Origin: Candidatus Oscillochloris fontis
GTDB lineage: Bacteria > Chloroflexota > Chloroflexia > Chloroflexales > Chloroflexaceae
Length of the DNA stretch: 64,000 nucleotides
NCBI RefSeq assembly: GCF_004138135.1
Contig: NZ_RYFD01000003.1
Coordinates: 124,001-188,000 of the forward strand
Direction of reading: 5' to 3'
This document shows, one piece after another, positions 48,213-57,623 of the stretch. Position 1 is the stretch's first letter. Every line of letters starts with the position of its first letter. A program made the position numbers and the translations under genes. The notes below the pieces were generated by a model, which saw nothing but the letters and a program-made list of their open reading frames with translations, had not been told where the DNA came from and made no database searches.

Positions 48213-51200
48213 ATGAAAGACTTCATTCATCTCCATGTCCATTCCGAATACAGCCTGCTGGATGGCTACGCTTCGACCAAGGCGATTGCCGGGCGGGCGG
48301 CTGAGTTGGGGATGGATAGCATCGCCCTGACCGACCATGGGGTCATGTATGGGGCGATGGAGTTTTATGATGCGGCGAAGAAGGCCGGGATCAAGCCGAT
48401 CATCGGTGTGGAAGCCTATATGGCCCCCGGCTCGCGCAATGATGCGATGGCGCGTGGCGGGAAGAACTACTACCACCTGCTCTTGTTGGCGAAGAATGAG
48501 GTTGGCTACCGCAACTTGGTGCGGCTGACCACCCGTGCCCACTTGGACGGGATGGGCAAGGGGGTGTTTGCGCGCCCGCGTATTGATCGCGAGTTGCTCG
48601 AACAGTACCACGAGGGCTTAATCGTCACCTCGGCCTGCATTGCTGGGGAGGTGATCCAGAACCTCACTGCCCAACAGCGCAAGCAGGCGCTAGAGACGGC
48701 AGCCTACTACCGCGATCTGCTCGGCCCAGACAACTACTTCCTCGAACTGCAACTGCATCAGAATACCCCGGAACTAGAGGGCATCAACGACGAGTTGGTG
48801 CGCATCGGGGCAGAGCTCGGCATTCCGATGGTGGTGACCAACGACACCCACTTTGTGCGTGCGGAGGACATGGAGACGCAGCACCGGGTGATGGCCATGG
48901 GCATGAACCTGACCCATCAGGAGTTCTGTAACAAGGGCTTCAAGATGGACGACAGCTACCACATCATGTCGGGCGAGGAGATGTGGGCCAAGTTCAAGCA
49001 TTATGGCACGGCGCCGCTGGAGAATACGCGCCGGATTGCCGATATGTGCAATCTGAAGCTCGATTTTGGGCGGGTGCAATTGCCGCAGTTCGATCTGCCG
49101 GAGGGCCACGATGCGGCTTCGTACCTACGGCTGGTGTGCGAAGAGGGGCTGATGAAGCGTTGCAACGGCAATCCGCCCGCGCACTACATCGCACGCCTCG
49201 ATGATGAACTGGATGTGATCAATGCCACCGGCTTCCCCGACTACATGCTGATCGTCTGGGACTACGTGAAGTATGCGCGCTCACGCGGCATCCCGTGTCT
49301 GCCGCGTGGCTCGGCGGGAGCCTCGTTGGTGCTCTACTGTCTGGGTATCACCGATGTAGACCCGGTGGAGAACAAACTGCTCTTCGAGCGCTTTCTCTCC
49401 CGCGAACGCCTAGAGATGCCCGATATTGATACCGACTTTGCCGACTCGCGGCGCGGTGAGATTCTTGACTATATTGCGGGCAAGTATGGGCGCGAGAATG
49501 TGGCCCAGATCATCACCTACGGCACGCTGGGGGCCAAGGCGGCGCTGCGCGACATGGGCCGCGTGTTGGGAGTGGAACTCTCCGAGGTGGATCGGGTCGC
49601 CAAGCTCATCCCCACGCTGCCGGTGGGCACCACGATCAGCCAGGCAGTGGAGCGAGTGCCCGAACTGAAACAGATCTACACGACCCAGCCACACTTGGCC
49701 GAGGTGATTGATTGGGCCAAGAAGGTTGAAGGGCGCATGCGCAACGTCGGCACCCACGCCTGTGGCGTCGTGGTGAGCCGCACCCCGCTAGAGGAAATGG
49801 TACCACTCCAGCGCACGACTAAGGACGAGCATGGAGTGATGGCCTCGTTTGAGGGGCCGACCCTGGCCAAGATGGGTCTGCTCAAGATGGATATTCTGGG
49901 GCTGACGAACCTCTCGGTAGTAGCCGAGGCGCTGAACTATATCGAGCGCTCCACAGGGCGCAAGATCGAGTTGGCGAATATTCCGTTGGAAGACGCGCAG
50001 ACCTTTGAGTCGTTAGGACGCGGCGAAACCAAGAATGTCTTCCAGTTGGAATCTGCGGGCATGACGCGCTACCTGATGCAACTCAAGCCGACGCGGGTAG
50101 ATGATCTCTACGCGATGGTGGCGCTCTACCGCCCCGGCCCCTTGGAGCAGATTCCGCACTACATCCAGGGTAAAAATAATCCCGCCAATATCACCTATCT
50201 ACACCCCATCCTCAAGCCGATCCTTGAGGACACCTACGGCGTGATCGTCTACCAAGAACAGATCATGCAACTGCTCCAGACCGTCGCTGACTACACCTTG
50301 GGCCAAGCCTATATCGTCATCAAGGCGATCAGCAAGAAGAACAAAGAGCTGATGGCCGAAAACGGGGCCAAGTTCAAGGAAGGCTGTCTGAAGAAGGGGA
50401 TTAGCGCCGAAATTGCCGATGAGTTGTGGGAACTGATTCTGCCCTTTGCGGGCTACTCCTTCAACCGGCCCCACGCCACGCTCTACGGGTTGCTGAGCTA
50501 TCAGACCGCTTGGCTGAAGGTGAACTACCCGGTAGAGTATATGGCGGCGGTGCTGACCGGCGCGGGTGGGGTGATCGAGGATGTGGGCAAGGCGGCCTTG
50601 GAGACGCGGCGGTTGGGGGTAGCGATCCTGCCTCCCGATGTCAACTTCTCGCAGAAGGGCTTTGAGATCGAGCCGATCCAAGGGCAACTACCCGCCGGGG
50701 TGCGCTATGAGCGCGGCATTCGTTTTGGTATGGCGGCGATCAAGAACGTGGGTGAGGGGCCGATTGATGCGATCCTGGCGGCGCGTGCAGAGGGTGGGGC
50801 GTTTAGTACGCTCGAAGATTTGTGCGCCCGCGTGGATCGCAACGCGATCAACAAACGGGTGGTTGAGAGTCTGATCAAGGCGGGGGCGCTCGATAGTCTG
50901 CCCGGTACACGGCGGCAGAAGTTGGCGGTACTCGATCAGGCAATCAGCGCGGCGACCGAAGCCCAGAAGGCGCGTGATGTTGGCCAGGCGAGTCTGTTCG
51001 ACATGATGGGCGAGAGTAGTAGTGAGAGTAGCATCCATGTCGAACGCATCAACTTGCCGATCATCACTAGCAACCCCGCCGACATGAAGGAGGAGTTGCT
51101 GTGGGAACGCGAGTTGTTGGGCCTGAACCTCTCGAATGACCCGGTCTCGCAAGCGTTGACCGGAGTGAATTGGGAGGGGATTACCCGGCTGTGTGACATC

Positions 51201-52019
51201 ACCCACGAGCATCTGGGCAAGAGTCTGCGTTTTATTGGCCTGTTGAGCGGCGTGCGCCACATCAGCACCAAAAAGGGCGATGCGATGCTGGTGGGGGTGT
51301 TGGATGACGCTACCAGCACGATTGAGTTGGTGGTCTTCCCCAAGGTGTTGAGCAAGAGTGGCGACTTGTTACAGAACGATGCGGTGGTGAAGTTGGCGGC
51401 CAAGGTGGATAACCGCCGTGATGCCCCGCAGTTGGTGGTGGATAGTGTGGAGGCGGTGGATGTTGACGCAGCCCCGGAAGTAGTGGCGGTAGAGATGGAT
51501 CTCGAAGGGGTGGCCGAGCAGATGATTGAGGAGCCAACCCCGATGGAGGAGACACTAATGGTCGCACCACCCCGAATCGAGCGCAGCGTGGCCGAAGCGC
51601 CGGTTGCTGCACCCGCCACCCCGATCTCGGTCATTCCGCACCGTGAGGCGGTGACGTTGAAGAGCAACGGGAATGGCAACGGCCACAGCAACGGCAACGG
51701 CAAAGCCGCGCCCAAGAAAGAGCGTAGCGCACCCATTCCGGCGACGGCGGAGGGTAGTAGTAGTACGACACCCAGTTTTAGTGGGCGGACACTGCGCATT
51801 CGCCTGCCACGCACCAGTGATCATGAGGCCAATGTGAATGTGATGCAAGAGGTGCATAAACTCCTGCTGACAAGCAACGGCACAGATCGGGTACGGCTCT
51901 ACACACCCAACGGGGTGGGGATTGTGGTCTTAGAGTCGGCGCATACGGTGGATTGTACCCCCAACCTGATCGCCGATCTCCGCAAGGTGTTGGGGAACGA
52001 AGGGGTACGGGTAGAGTAG
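48213..52019 (+). CDS. dnaE: DNA polymerase III subunit alpha
   Basis: A 1,268-residue replicative polymerase. The PHP domain begins 'FIHLHVHSEYSLLDGYAS' (residues 4-21); the palm carries 'MPDIDTDFAD' with catalytic D404 and D406; the helix-hairpin-helix and OB-fold regions follow ('GLLSGVRHISTKKGDAMLVGVLDDATSTIELVVFP'). After the OB fold lies a Pro/Ala/Val-rich acidic linker and an Asn/Gly run (SNGNGNGHSNGNG; about residues 1085-1195), then a short C-terminal domain. The linker is unusual for DnaE. No intein is seen. The start is ATG 48213; the ribosome binding site is weak. It is transcribed alone. Confidence 0.97.
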   Translation: MKDFIHLHVHSEYSLLDGYASTKAIAGRAAELGMDSIALTDHGVMYGAMEFYDAAKKAGIKPIIGVEAYMAPGSRNDAMARGGKNYYHLLLLAKNEVGYRNLVRLTTRAHLDGMGKGVFARPRIDRELLEQYHEGLIVTSACIAGEVIQNLTAQQRKQALETAAYYRDLLGPDNYFLELQLHQNTPELEGINDELVRIGAELGIPMVVTNDTHFVRAEDMETQHRVMAMGMNLTHQEFCNKGFKMDDSYHIMSGEEMWAKFKHYGTAPLENTRRIADMCNLKLDFGRVQLPQFDLPEGHDAASYLRLVCEEGLMKRCNGNPPAHYIARLDDELDVINATGFPDYMLIVWDYVKYARSRGIPCLPRGSAGASLVLYCLGITDVDPVENKLLFERFLSRERLEMPDIDTDFADSRRGEILDYIAGKYGRENVAQIITYGTLGAKAALRDMGRVLGVELSEVDRVAKLIPTLPVGTTISQAVERVPELKQIYTTQPHLAEVIDWAKKVEGRMRNVGTHACGVVVSRTPLEEMVPLQRTTKDEHGVMASFEGPTLAKMGLLKMDILGLTNLSVVAEALNYIERSTGRKIELANIPLEDAQTFESLGRGETKNVFQLESAGMTRYLMQLKPTRVDDLYAMVALYRPGPLEQIPHYIQGKNNPANITYLHPILKPILEDTYGVIVYQEQIMQLLQTVADYTLGQAYIVIKAISKKNKELMAENGAKFKEGCLKKGISAEIADELWELILPFAGYSFNRPHATLYGLLSYQTAWLKVNYPVEYMAAVLTGAGGVIEDVGKAALETRRLGVAILPPDVNFSQKGFEIEPIQGQLPAGVRYERGIRFGMAAIKNVGEGPIDAILAARAEGGAFSTLEDLCARVDRNAINKRVVESLIKAGALDSLPGTRRQKLAVLDQAISAATEAQKARDVGQASLFDMMGESSSESSIHVERINLPIITSNPADMKEELLWERELLGLNLSNDPVSQALTGVNWEGITRLCDITHEHLGKSLRFIGLLSGVRHISTKKGDAMLVGVLDDATSTIELVVFPKVLSKSGDLLQNDAVVKLAAKVDNRRDAPQLVVDSVEAVDVDAAPEVVAVEMDLEGVAEQMIEEPTPMEETLMVAPPRIERSVAEAPVAAPATPISVIPHREAVTLKSNGNGNGHSNGNGKAAPKKERSAPIPATAEGSSSTTPSFSGRTLRIRLPRTSDHEANVNVMQEVHKLLLTSNGTDRVRLYTPNGVGIVVLESAHTVDCTPNLIADLRKVLGNEGVRVE

Positions 52020-52047
52020 AAGAACTTCCGGCCCTCACCCCCCTAGC

Positions 52048-52162
52048 CCCCCTCTCCCGCATGCGGGAGAGGGGGGTATACCATTCATGATGGTGCTGCG
52101 CACGCTTCGCGTGCGCAGCACCATCATGAATTTCTCGCCCCCTCCCCTGAAAGGGGAGGGGG
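52048..52162. repeat. Cluster of three strong hairpins between dnaE and the MBL gene
   Basis: CCCCCTCTCCCGC/GCGGGAGAGGGGG (52048-52076); a 49-bp hairpin with 23-base perfect arms starting ATTCATGATGGTGCTGCGCA and loop TTC (52083-52131); and CCCCCTCCCCT/AGGGGAGGGGG (52138-52162). The convergent genes end at 52019 and 52203, so the cluster could terminate both. Confidence 0.8.
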
Positions 52163-52202
52163 TAGGGGGGAGGGGTATAATGCACCGTTTGGAAAAACGT
52201 CT

Positions 52203-53120
52203 CTACGCCGCCTCGGCCCGTTTGCGCCAGTAACGCACCAGCCCGCGCCAGCTCAGTTCGAGCGAGCCGGTCTGGTTGATGAGGGCTTGACGTTGGGGTT
52301 CGCTCAGGTTGGCGGCTTCGGCGGCGACCATGGCCTCAAAAGCGGCCAGTTGTTCGGCCTCAGGATTGCCACTCTCCAGCGTCTGACGCACAAACTCGCC
52401 CCACTGCGCCAGCCGTTCGCGGTACTGACTGATGTGGAAGTCCACATCGTTATAGGCCCCAAAGTGGGTAAGCATCACCCAATCCGGCATCAGTTCATCG
52501 AGCATGAGCAGCGTGCCATCCCAAGCTTCCAGATCAATGTCTGGGGGCGGGGTGGCGGGGCGGACAAAGGGCAGGTTGGGCAGCCGCACGCCGCCGTTAT
52601 CGCCAATGAAGGCTCCACCACTCTGCTGATCGAGGTAGATCAGATGGTGTTTGGCGTGGCCGGGGGCATCGAAGACGTGGACAGTCCGTCCGCCCAGATC
52701 GAGCATCTCACCACCATCAAGCGTGATGATCGACTCGGAGGGCACCGGGATCGTATTGCCCCAGAGCGTCTCCATAAGCGAACCATAGAGCTGCGTGGCG
52801 CTCTTAATCAGGCGCGAAGGGTCAATAATGTGCTGGGCACCCACATTATGCACATAGATCTTGACATGTGGATTGCGGGCCAGGATTGAGCCGGTGGCCC
52901 CGGCGTGATCGAGGTGGATGTGGGTCAGGAGAATGTTGCGAATGTCGGTCAGGGCCAATCCCTGGGCAGCGAGGCCCGCTTCGAGGGTGGAAAGCGTACT
53001 ATCGGGGCCAGGGTCAACCAACGTCGGCTCAGTACCCGTCAGCAAGTAGGTCGCAATGACCTCAGGGCGACCTAGATGCATGTCGTCAATGGTGATAACG
53101 CCGTCGGGGGTGGTTGTCAT
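52203..53120 (-). CDS. Metallo-beta-lactamase fold hydrolase
   Basis: A 305-residue MBL-fold enzyme with the metal motif THIHLDHAG (HxHxDH), a downstream 'FDAPGHAKHHLIYLD' and 'GAFIGDNGGVRLP' carrying the bridging aspartate. Residues after 200 form a helical cap. Similar proteins are glyoxalase II-like or act on thioesters or nucleotide substrates; the specific substrate is not evident. Its ATG overlaps the miaA stop (ATGA), so it is cotranscribed with miaA. Confidence 0.88.
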   Translation of the reverse strand: MTTTPDGVITIDDMHLGRPEVIATYLLTGTEPTLVDPGPDSTLSTLEAGLAAQGLALTDIRNILLTHIHLDHAGATGSILARNPHVKIYVHNVGAQHIIDPSRLIKSATQLYGSLMETLWGNTIPVPSESIITLDGGEMLDLGGRTVHVFDAPGHAKHHLIYLDQQSGGAFIGDNGGVRLPNLPFVRPATPPPDIDLEAWDGTLLMLDELMPDWVMLTHFGAYNDVDFHISQYRERLAQWGEFVRQTLESGNPEAEQLAAFEAMVAAEAANLSEPQRQALINQTGSLELSWRGLVRYWRKRAEAA

Positions 53121-54073
53121 GATAGCTCCTTTGGTTCATGTACCGGCTGGTCGGTGGGGGTGAACGATGCGACAATCCGATCAAGCTGGGATGTTCCTGC
53201 ATCCTCCAGCATGATCGGCTCAAGCTGGGGCAGCCGCCGAAACCAGGCACCTTGGCGGCGGATGAAGTTATGGGTATCGAACTTAAGGCGTTCGATGCAC
53301 GCCGCGAGGCTGGCCTCACCTTCAAGATAGGGGCGCAGTTGCATGTAGCCCAGGCTCGACATGGCCGGAAGTTCCCATGCGTAACCCTGGCTACGCAGGT
53401 GCGCCACCTCCTCTAGCAAGCCCGCGCTGAGCATCGCGTCCACCCGGATATCGGCGCGGCGGTAGAGTTCCTCACGCTCGCGTTGCAGCCAGATGGTACG
53501 GATCATATACGGCGGGGGCTGGCGGGTCTGTTGGGCCGAGATGGGTTGGCCACTGACCAGATAGACCTCAAGGGCACGCACGATACGGCGCAGGTTGGTA
53601 GGGCCGATCTGCTGGGCGGCGCTCGGATCAACCGCGACCAACCATGCGTGCAGTGCCGCAATACCGCGCTCCGCCGCTTGGCGTTCGAGGTCGGCGCGAA
53701 TGTCGGGGTGGGGCGGGACACGCGGAATCTGCCAGCCTTCCAGCACGGCGGCCAGATATTGGCCGGTACCACCCACCAACAACGGCAGCCGTCCGCGTGC
53801 GTGTACCCCCGCAATCGCGGTCATGGCCAGATCCTGGTACATCGCCAGCGAAAATTCGGCATCAGGGTCGCAGATATCAATCAGGTGATGCACTACCGCC
53901 GCCTGCTCGGCGGGGGTGGGTTTGGCGGTACCGATCTCCATGCCCCGATAGATCTGGCGCGAGTCGGCGGAGATGATCTCACCCCCAATGCGCTGGGCCA
54001 AGGCCACCGCGAAGGCGGTTTTGCCCACCGCAGTTGGCCCAATGATCGCGGTGAGGGTGGGTTGGTTTATCAT
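53117..54073 (-). CDS. miaA: tRNA dimethylallyltransferase
   Basis: A 318-residue enzyme that transfers the dimethylallyl group to A37 of tRNAs reading UNN codons. The P-loop is IIGPTAVGKTAFA, followed by ISADSRQIYRGMEIGTAKP and 'LVGGTGQYLAAVLEGW'. The start is set at ATG 54073, which is preceded by GAGTG; an in-frame GTG at 54094 is less likely. The C-terminus overlaps the MBL-fold gene start by four bases. Confidence 0.95.
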   Translation of the reverse strand: MINQPTLTAIIGPTAVGKTAFAVALAQRIGGEIISADSRQIYRGMEIGTAKPTPAEQAAVVHHLIDICDPDAEFSLAMYQDLAMTAIAGVHARGRLPLLVGGTGQYLAAVLEGWQIPRVPPHPDIRADLERQAAERGIAALHAWLVAVDPSAAQQIGPTNLRRIVRALEVYLVSGQPISAQQTRQPPPYMIRTIWLQREREELYRRADIRVDAMLSAGLLEEVAHLRSQGYAWELPAMSSLGYMQLRPYLEGEASLAACIERLKFDTHNFIRRQGAWFRRLPQLEPIMLEDAGTSQLDRIVASFTPTDQPVHEPKELS

Positions 54074-54250
54074 AACGACACTCTTTTGACGCACTGCATT
54101 ATTAGGTTTTATGGCGTCCTAATCAGGAATTTTTATATTCAGCTTACTAAAAGTACCTACAGACTGTAACACGCACATGGTACACTACTTTTATAGGAAA
54201 AAGTATTGAAGATACGCGACACCCCACCACCTAACGGATAGGAAACGACA

Positions 54251-54856
54251 ATGGTAGCACATCCCCCTACCCAACCCCACCCCGACCTGCATGCCGAGAT
54301 TACGATCAAGGCACGTAGCGGGCAGAGTATCCATGTGCGCCATATGCGTCGCGAGGATGCGCCGTTGCTGGAGCGCATGTTTTATAAGCTCTCGTCGGAG
54401 ACCCGTTGGCGGCGCTTTTTTGTCCCGTTGGATCATGTTGATGCAGATCAGGTGCAGCGTGAGACGCGGCATCTAGCGCATATTGACCCGGAGCGGGCGG
54501 CGGCGTTGATCGCAACGGTGATTGAGGACGGGAAAGAGGAGGGTATCGCGGTGGCGCGCTACGGGCGCATCGGTGATGACCCGGCCTGTGCGGAAGCCTC
54601 GATAGTGGTACGCGACGACTACCAGGGCGCTGGGGTTGGGGTGCAGGTCTTTGATCTGCTCGTGCAGGTAGCGTTAGCGCGCGGCATCCACCACATGGTG
54701 TTGCTCACCCATGCCGACAATCTAGGAATGATCGGGATTGTCCACAAACTGGGGTTGCCCTACAGTGGGCATTATACATCGGGGTTGTATGAGATCGATC
54801 TGCAACTGACCGATAACGAAGCCCCGGTTTTTCCCTTCTCAACGCCACATACGTAG
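54251..54856 (+). CDS. GNAT-domain acetyltransferase
   Basis: A 201-residue protein with a GNAT domain like the C-terminal acetyltransferase domain of Pat-type protein lysine acetyltransferases: 'VRHMRREDAPLLERMFYKLSSETRWRRFF', 'IDPERAAALIATV', 'ASIVVRDDYQGAGVGVQVFDLLVQVALARG' with acetyl-CoA-binding YQGAGVG. A stand-alone acetyltransferase of metabolic enzymes is a reasonable guess. AGGAAA precedes ATG 54251. It is divergent from miaA. Confidence 0.85.
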   Translation: MVAHPPTQPHPDLHAEITIKARSGQSIHVRHMRREDAPLLERMFYKLSSETRWRRFFVPLDHVDADQVQRETRHLAHIDPERAAALIATVIEDGKEEGIAVARYGRIGDDPACAEASIVVRDDYQGAGVGVQVFDLLVQVALARGIHHMVLLTHADNLGMIGIVHKLGLPYSGHYTSGLYEIDLQLTDNEAPVFPFSTPHT

Positions 54857-54988
54857 AGGCTGCGCCCCAGACCCGCTTTTTCAAAAAAGAGTTCTTCGGG
54901 GGAGGCTGCGCCTCCTCCGAACCTCCGCCGGGAGGTGATGGAGGTTTGGGGCGTAGCCCCATTGCCCATACCTTCGCAGGGCATGGCC
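54857..54988. mobile_element. Divergent family A-like element
   Basis: Contains GGGGGAGGCTGCGCCTCCTCC, CGCCGGGAGGTGATGG, TTTGGGGCGTAGCCCCATTG and ends near CAGGGCATGGCC. The parts correspond to those of family A, but their order and ends differ and no target duplication is found, so it is probably an old, rearranged copy. Confidence 0.55.
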
Positions 54989-54994
54989 AAAAAC

Positions 54995-55003
54995 TGCTAC
55001 AAT
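54995..55003 (+). promoter_or_regulatory. Extended -10 promoter seven bases before an ATG
   Basis: TGCTACAAT ends at 55003; the ATG at 55011 falls where transcription should start, suggesting a leaderless transcript for the hydrolase-trmD operon. Confidence 0.5.
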
Positions 55004-55010
55004 GCCCCCA

Positions 55011-55949
55011 ATGAACAATTTCCACCAAAATAGAACTATGACACCACGCACCAACCTGTTGCCCTTCTTGACCACGGCGGCGCTCGGCACGCTCGGCACG
55101 ATTGTCGGTACCGCCTGGTATGTGACCACGCGGGTTAGCCCGCAACACCCGCGCCACTATAGCGACGACTACACCTTCACGCCATGGGAGTTGGGTGTCC
55201 CCTACGAATCGATCCAACTGCGCAGCGCCGATGGCTTGGCGCTGAGTGGCTGGTGGATGCCGTATCCTGGGGCCACAGAGGTTGTGATCGGGTCACATGG
55301 GCATAGCGGGCGCAAGGATGATCTGCTGGGCATCGGCACCAGTGTGTGGCGCGCCGGCTTCAATGTGCTGCTCTTCGACTATCGCGGGCGTGGGAACTCG
55401 GAGCCGTGGCCGCACACGCTGATCAGCCGCGAGGTGGATGACCTGCGGGCGGCGGTGGCCTACGCGCAGACGCGGGTAGCCGGGGCGAAGATCGGGGTGG
55501 TCGGGTTTTCGATGGGTGCGGCGGTGGCGATTATGGCGGCGGCGCAGGAACCAGCGATTGCCGCGTTATCGGTGGATAGCTCCTTCACCTCGGTGGCGGA
55601 TGTGGTAGCCCACCAAGTCCGCCGCACTATGGGGCTGATGCCGCCCGCGCCGATCATCCACGCGGCGGACGAGATGCTGGTGCGCCGTCACGGCTACCGC
55701 TTTACCCAGGCCCGCCCGATTGATGCGATGGCCCTGATCGGCGCACGCCCCATCCTGATCATCCACGGCGCGAACGATAGTACCGTGCCAGTCGCGCAGG
55801 CCCAACGCCTCTTCGCCGCTGCGGACGCACCCAAGCAACTCTGGGTGGTTGAGGGGGTCGAGCACTGTGGCGGCTACTTCGCCGACCGCCCGGCCTATTG
55901 TGAACGGGTGACGCGCTTTTTTGAGGAATCGTTGCGATCTGAGATGTGA
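55011..55949 (+). CDS. Membrane-anchored alpha/beta-hydrolase
   Basis: A 312-residue hydrolase with an N-terminal hydrophobic anchor (about 20-40) and an alpha/beta-hydrolase fold: [11 protein letters not shown] as oxyanion region, the nucleophile elbow [10 protein letters not shown], aspartate in '[12 protein letters not shown]' and a histidine in 'GVEHCGGYF'. It resembles BAAT/peptidase S9-like esterases. ATG 55011 fits leaderless translation from the promoter at 54995-55003; ATG 55038 is the alternative. It is followed by trmD after five bases. Confidence 0.82.
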   Translation: MNNFHQNRTMTPRTNLLPFLTTAALGTLGTIVGTAWYVTTRVSPQHPRHYSDDYTFTPWELGVPYESIQLRSADGLALSGWWMPYPGATEVVIGSHGHSGRKDDLLGIGTSVWRAGFNVLLFDYRGRGNSEPWPHTLISREVDDLRAAVAYAQTRVAGAKIGVVGFSMGAAVAIMAAAQEPAIAALSVDSSFTSVADVVAHQVRRTMGLMPPAPIIHAADEMLVRRHGYRFTQARPIDAMALIGARPILIIHGANDSTVPVAQAQRLFAAADAPKQLWVVEGVEHCGGYFADRPAYCERVTRFFEESLRSEM

Positions 55950-55954
55950 GAGCT

Positions 55955-56692
55955 ATGCGTTTTGATATTCTGACCCTCTTTCCGGGGATGTTTGCGCCCT
56001 TGGGCGAGAGTATCCTCAAACGTGCCCAGCAGGCGGGGACGATCAGGATCGGGTTGCACAACATCCGCGATTGGGCGACCGACCGCCACCGCACCGCCGA
56101 TGATGCGCCCTATGGGGGCGGCGCGGGTATGGTGATGAAGGCGGCTCCGCTGGCGGCTGCCATCCGTGCGGTGGTGGGGGAAGAAGCGCCACCCGTAATT
56201 CTGCTCTCCCCCGATGGCGAGCCCTTCACCCAAGCCTTGGCCAGCGAGTTGGCCCAGCAGCCAAGGCTGGTGTTGGTCTGTGGCCACTACGAGGGGCTGG
56301 ATGAGCGGGTGCGCGAGAGCCTGATCACGCGCGAAATCAGTATTGGCGACTACGTGCTCACCGGCGGGGAACTCGCGGCGATGGTGGTGGTGGATGCGGT
56401 GGCGCGGCTAGTGCCGGGGGTGATTGATGGCGAGTCGATTGCCGAAGAGAGCCACAGCGACGGGCTGTTGGAGTACCCCCACTACACCCGCCCGGCAGTC
56501 TGGGAGGGGCGCGAGATTCCGGCGATCCTCACCTCTGGCCACCACGGCGAAGTGGCCAAGTGGCGGCGGCGCGAGCGGCTGCGGCGCACCCTGGCGCGCC
56601 GCCCGGACATGGTGCGGAGCGCTGTGCAGCAGGGGTTACTCGATAAGCATGATCTGGCCTATCTGGCCGAGTTGGGGTGGAATGGGGAATGA
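55955..56692 (+). CDS. trmD: tRNA (guanine-N1)-methyltransferase
   Basis: A 245-residue SPOUT methyltransferase that methylates G37 of tRNAs and prevents frameshifting. Diagnostic are [13 protein letters not shown], '[14 protein letters not shown]', the knot segments [15 protein letters not shown] and '[22 protein letters not shown]', and '[22 protein letters not shown]'. The stop overlaps the ABC ATPase start (ATGA). It is not in the usual rimM-trmD-rplS order. Confidence 0.96.
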   Translation: MRFDILTLFPGMFAPLGESILKRAQQAGTIRIGLHNIRDWATDRHRTADDAPYGGGAGMVMKAAPLAAAIRAVVGEEAPPVILLSPDGEPFTQALASELAQQPRLVLVCGHYEGLDERVRESLITREISIGDYVLTGGELAAMVVVDAVARLVPGVIDGESIAEESHSDGLLEYPHYTRPAVWEGREIPAILTSGHHGEVAKWRRRERLRRTLARRPDMVRSAVQQGLLDKHDLAYLAELGWNGE

Positions 56693-57444
56693 TCACCATC
56701 CACCAAGTGAGCAAAACCTTCCCCAGCCCCCAAGGGCCGGTGGCGGCATTGGAGGCGGTGAGTCTGCGGGTAGCGGCGGGTGAGTTTGTGGCCGTGATCG
56801 GGCCGAGTGGCTGTGGTAAGAGTACCCTCCTGCGCCTGATCGCCGAACTGGAGCAACCCGACGCGGGCAGCCTGGTGGTGGGTGGGAAGACGCCGCGTGA
56901 AGCGCGCTTAGCCCACGAGTACGGGATCGTCTTTCAAGCGCCGGTACTCTACCCGTGGCGCACGGTGCGCCAGAATGTTGAGCTACCCCTAGAGATTACC
57001 GGGCAACCCCGTGCCACCCGGCGCAGCCGCGCCGATGATTTGCTGCGCCGGGTGGGCCTGGGTGATATGGCCAACGCCTACCCGCAACACCTCTCCGGCG
57101 GGATGCAGCAGCGCGTGGCGCTGGCGCGTGCCTTAGCCTTTACGCCGCGCATCCTGCTGATGGACGAGCCATTTGCCGCTCTAGACGAACTGACCCGTGA
57201 GCGCATGCAGCAGGAATTATTGGCGATCTGCGCAGACCCGGCACTCGCCCCTAGCGTCATCTTTGTCACCCACAGCATAGCCGAAGCGGTCTTTTTGGCG
57301 GATCGGGTAGTGGTCTTCTCGCCCCGACCGGGGCGCGTCGAGCGGGTAGTTGAGATCAATCTGCCCCGACCGCGCACTCCGGCGACCCGCAATGATCCGC
57401 GTTATTTCGCGTTGATCACCGCCGTGCGAGCGGGGTTGCGGTAG
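56689..57444 (+). CDS. ABC transporter ATP-binding protein (SsuB/TauB/NrtD-like), without permease neighbours
   Basis: A 251-residue ATPase with Walker [11 protein letters not shown]-loop [11 protein letters not shown], signature [15 protein letters not shown], Walker [14 protein letters not shown] and H-loop [14 protein letters not shown]. The profile is that of nitrate/sulfonate/taurine or thiamine-precursor importers. No permease or binding-protein gene is adjacent; the downstream region is a transposase and repeats, so the rest of the operon may have been lost or lie elsewhere. Overlaps trmD by four bases. Confidence 0.9.
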   Translation: MITIHQVSKTFPSPQGPVAALEAVSLRVAAGEFVAVIGPSGCGKSTLLRLIAELEQPDAGSLVVGGKTPREARLAHEYGIVFQAPVLYPWRTVRQNVELPLEITGQPRATRRSRADDLLRRVGLGDMANAYPQHLSGGMQQRVALARALAFTPRILLMDEPFAALDELTRERMQQELLAICADPALAPSVIFVTHSIAEAVFLADRVVVFSPRPGRVERVVEINLPRPRTPATRNDPRYFALITAVRAGLR

Positions 57445-57468
57445 AGCCGCAAGATATTGCGGCTCTAC
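57441..57468. terminator. Palindrome with the stop codon of the ABC gene (family D type)
   Basis: GTAGAGCCGCAA-GATA-TTGCGGCTCTAC: twelve-base perfect arms, the left one containing TAG (57442-57444). Confidence 0.75.
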
Positions 57469-57499
57469 GTGATGATACATGATGTGCAACATTTTATAC

Positions 57500-57615
57500 C
57501 CTCGGTACGGTATATGGGGGTGTAGAGACGCAACATCTTGCGTCTCTTGAGACGCAACATCTTGCGTCTCTTGAGACGCAACATCTTGCGTCTCTACGTC
57601 ATAACCGTACCGAGG
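57500..57615. repeat. Tandem REP-like hairpins framed by an inverted repeat, upstream of a RAYT gene
   Basis: Three 22-base palindromes GAGACGCAACATCTTGCGTC plus TC (57525-57546, 57549-57570, 57573-57594) are spaced by TT, a period of 24 bases. The block is framed by CCTCGGTACGGT (57500-57511) and ACCGTACCGAGG (57604-57615). The right arm runs into GAGGAGG, the ribosome binding site of the transposase gene, so folding of the frame could mask it. Confidence 0.85.
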
Positions 57616-57623
57616 AGGATACC

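Noticed and set aside
51640-51720. Intein or insertion in dnaE at the Asn/Gly run
   Set aside because: The frame stays open, no splicing motifs are seen, and the run is simple low-complexity sequence.
52176-52181. TATAAT behind dnaE as a promoter
   Set aside because: It points on the plus strand into the 3' end of the opposite MBL gene, and no plus-strand gene follows.
57525-57594. Short CRISPR array
   Set aside because: Three palindromic units with two-base spacing and an adjacent HUH transposase fit tandem REPs, not CRISPR.
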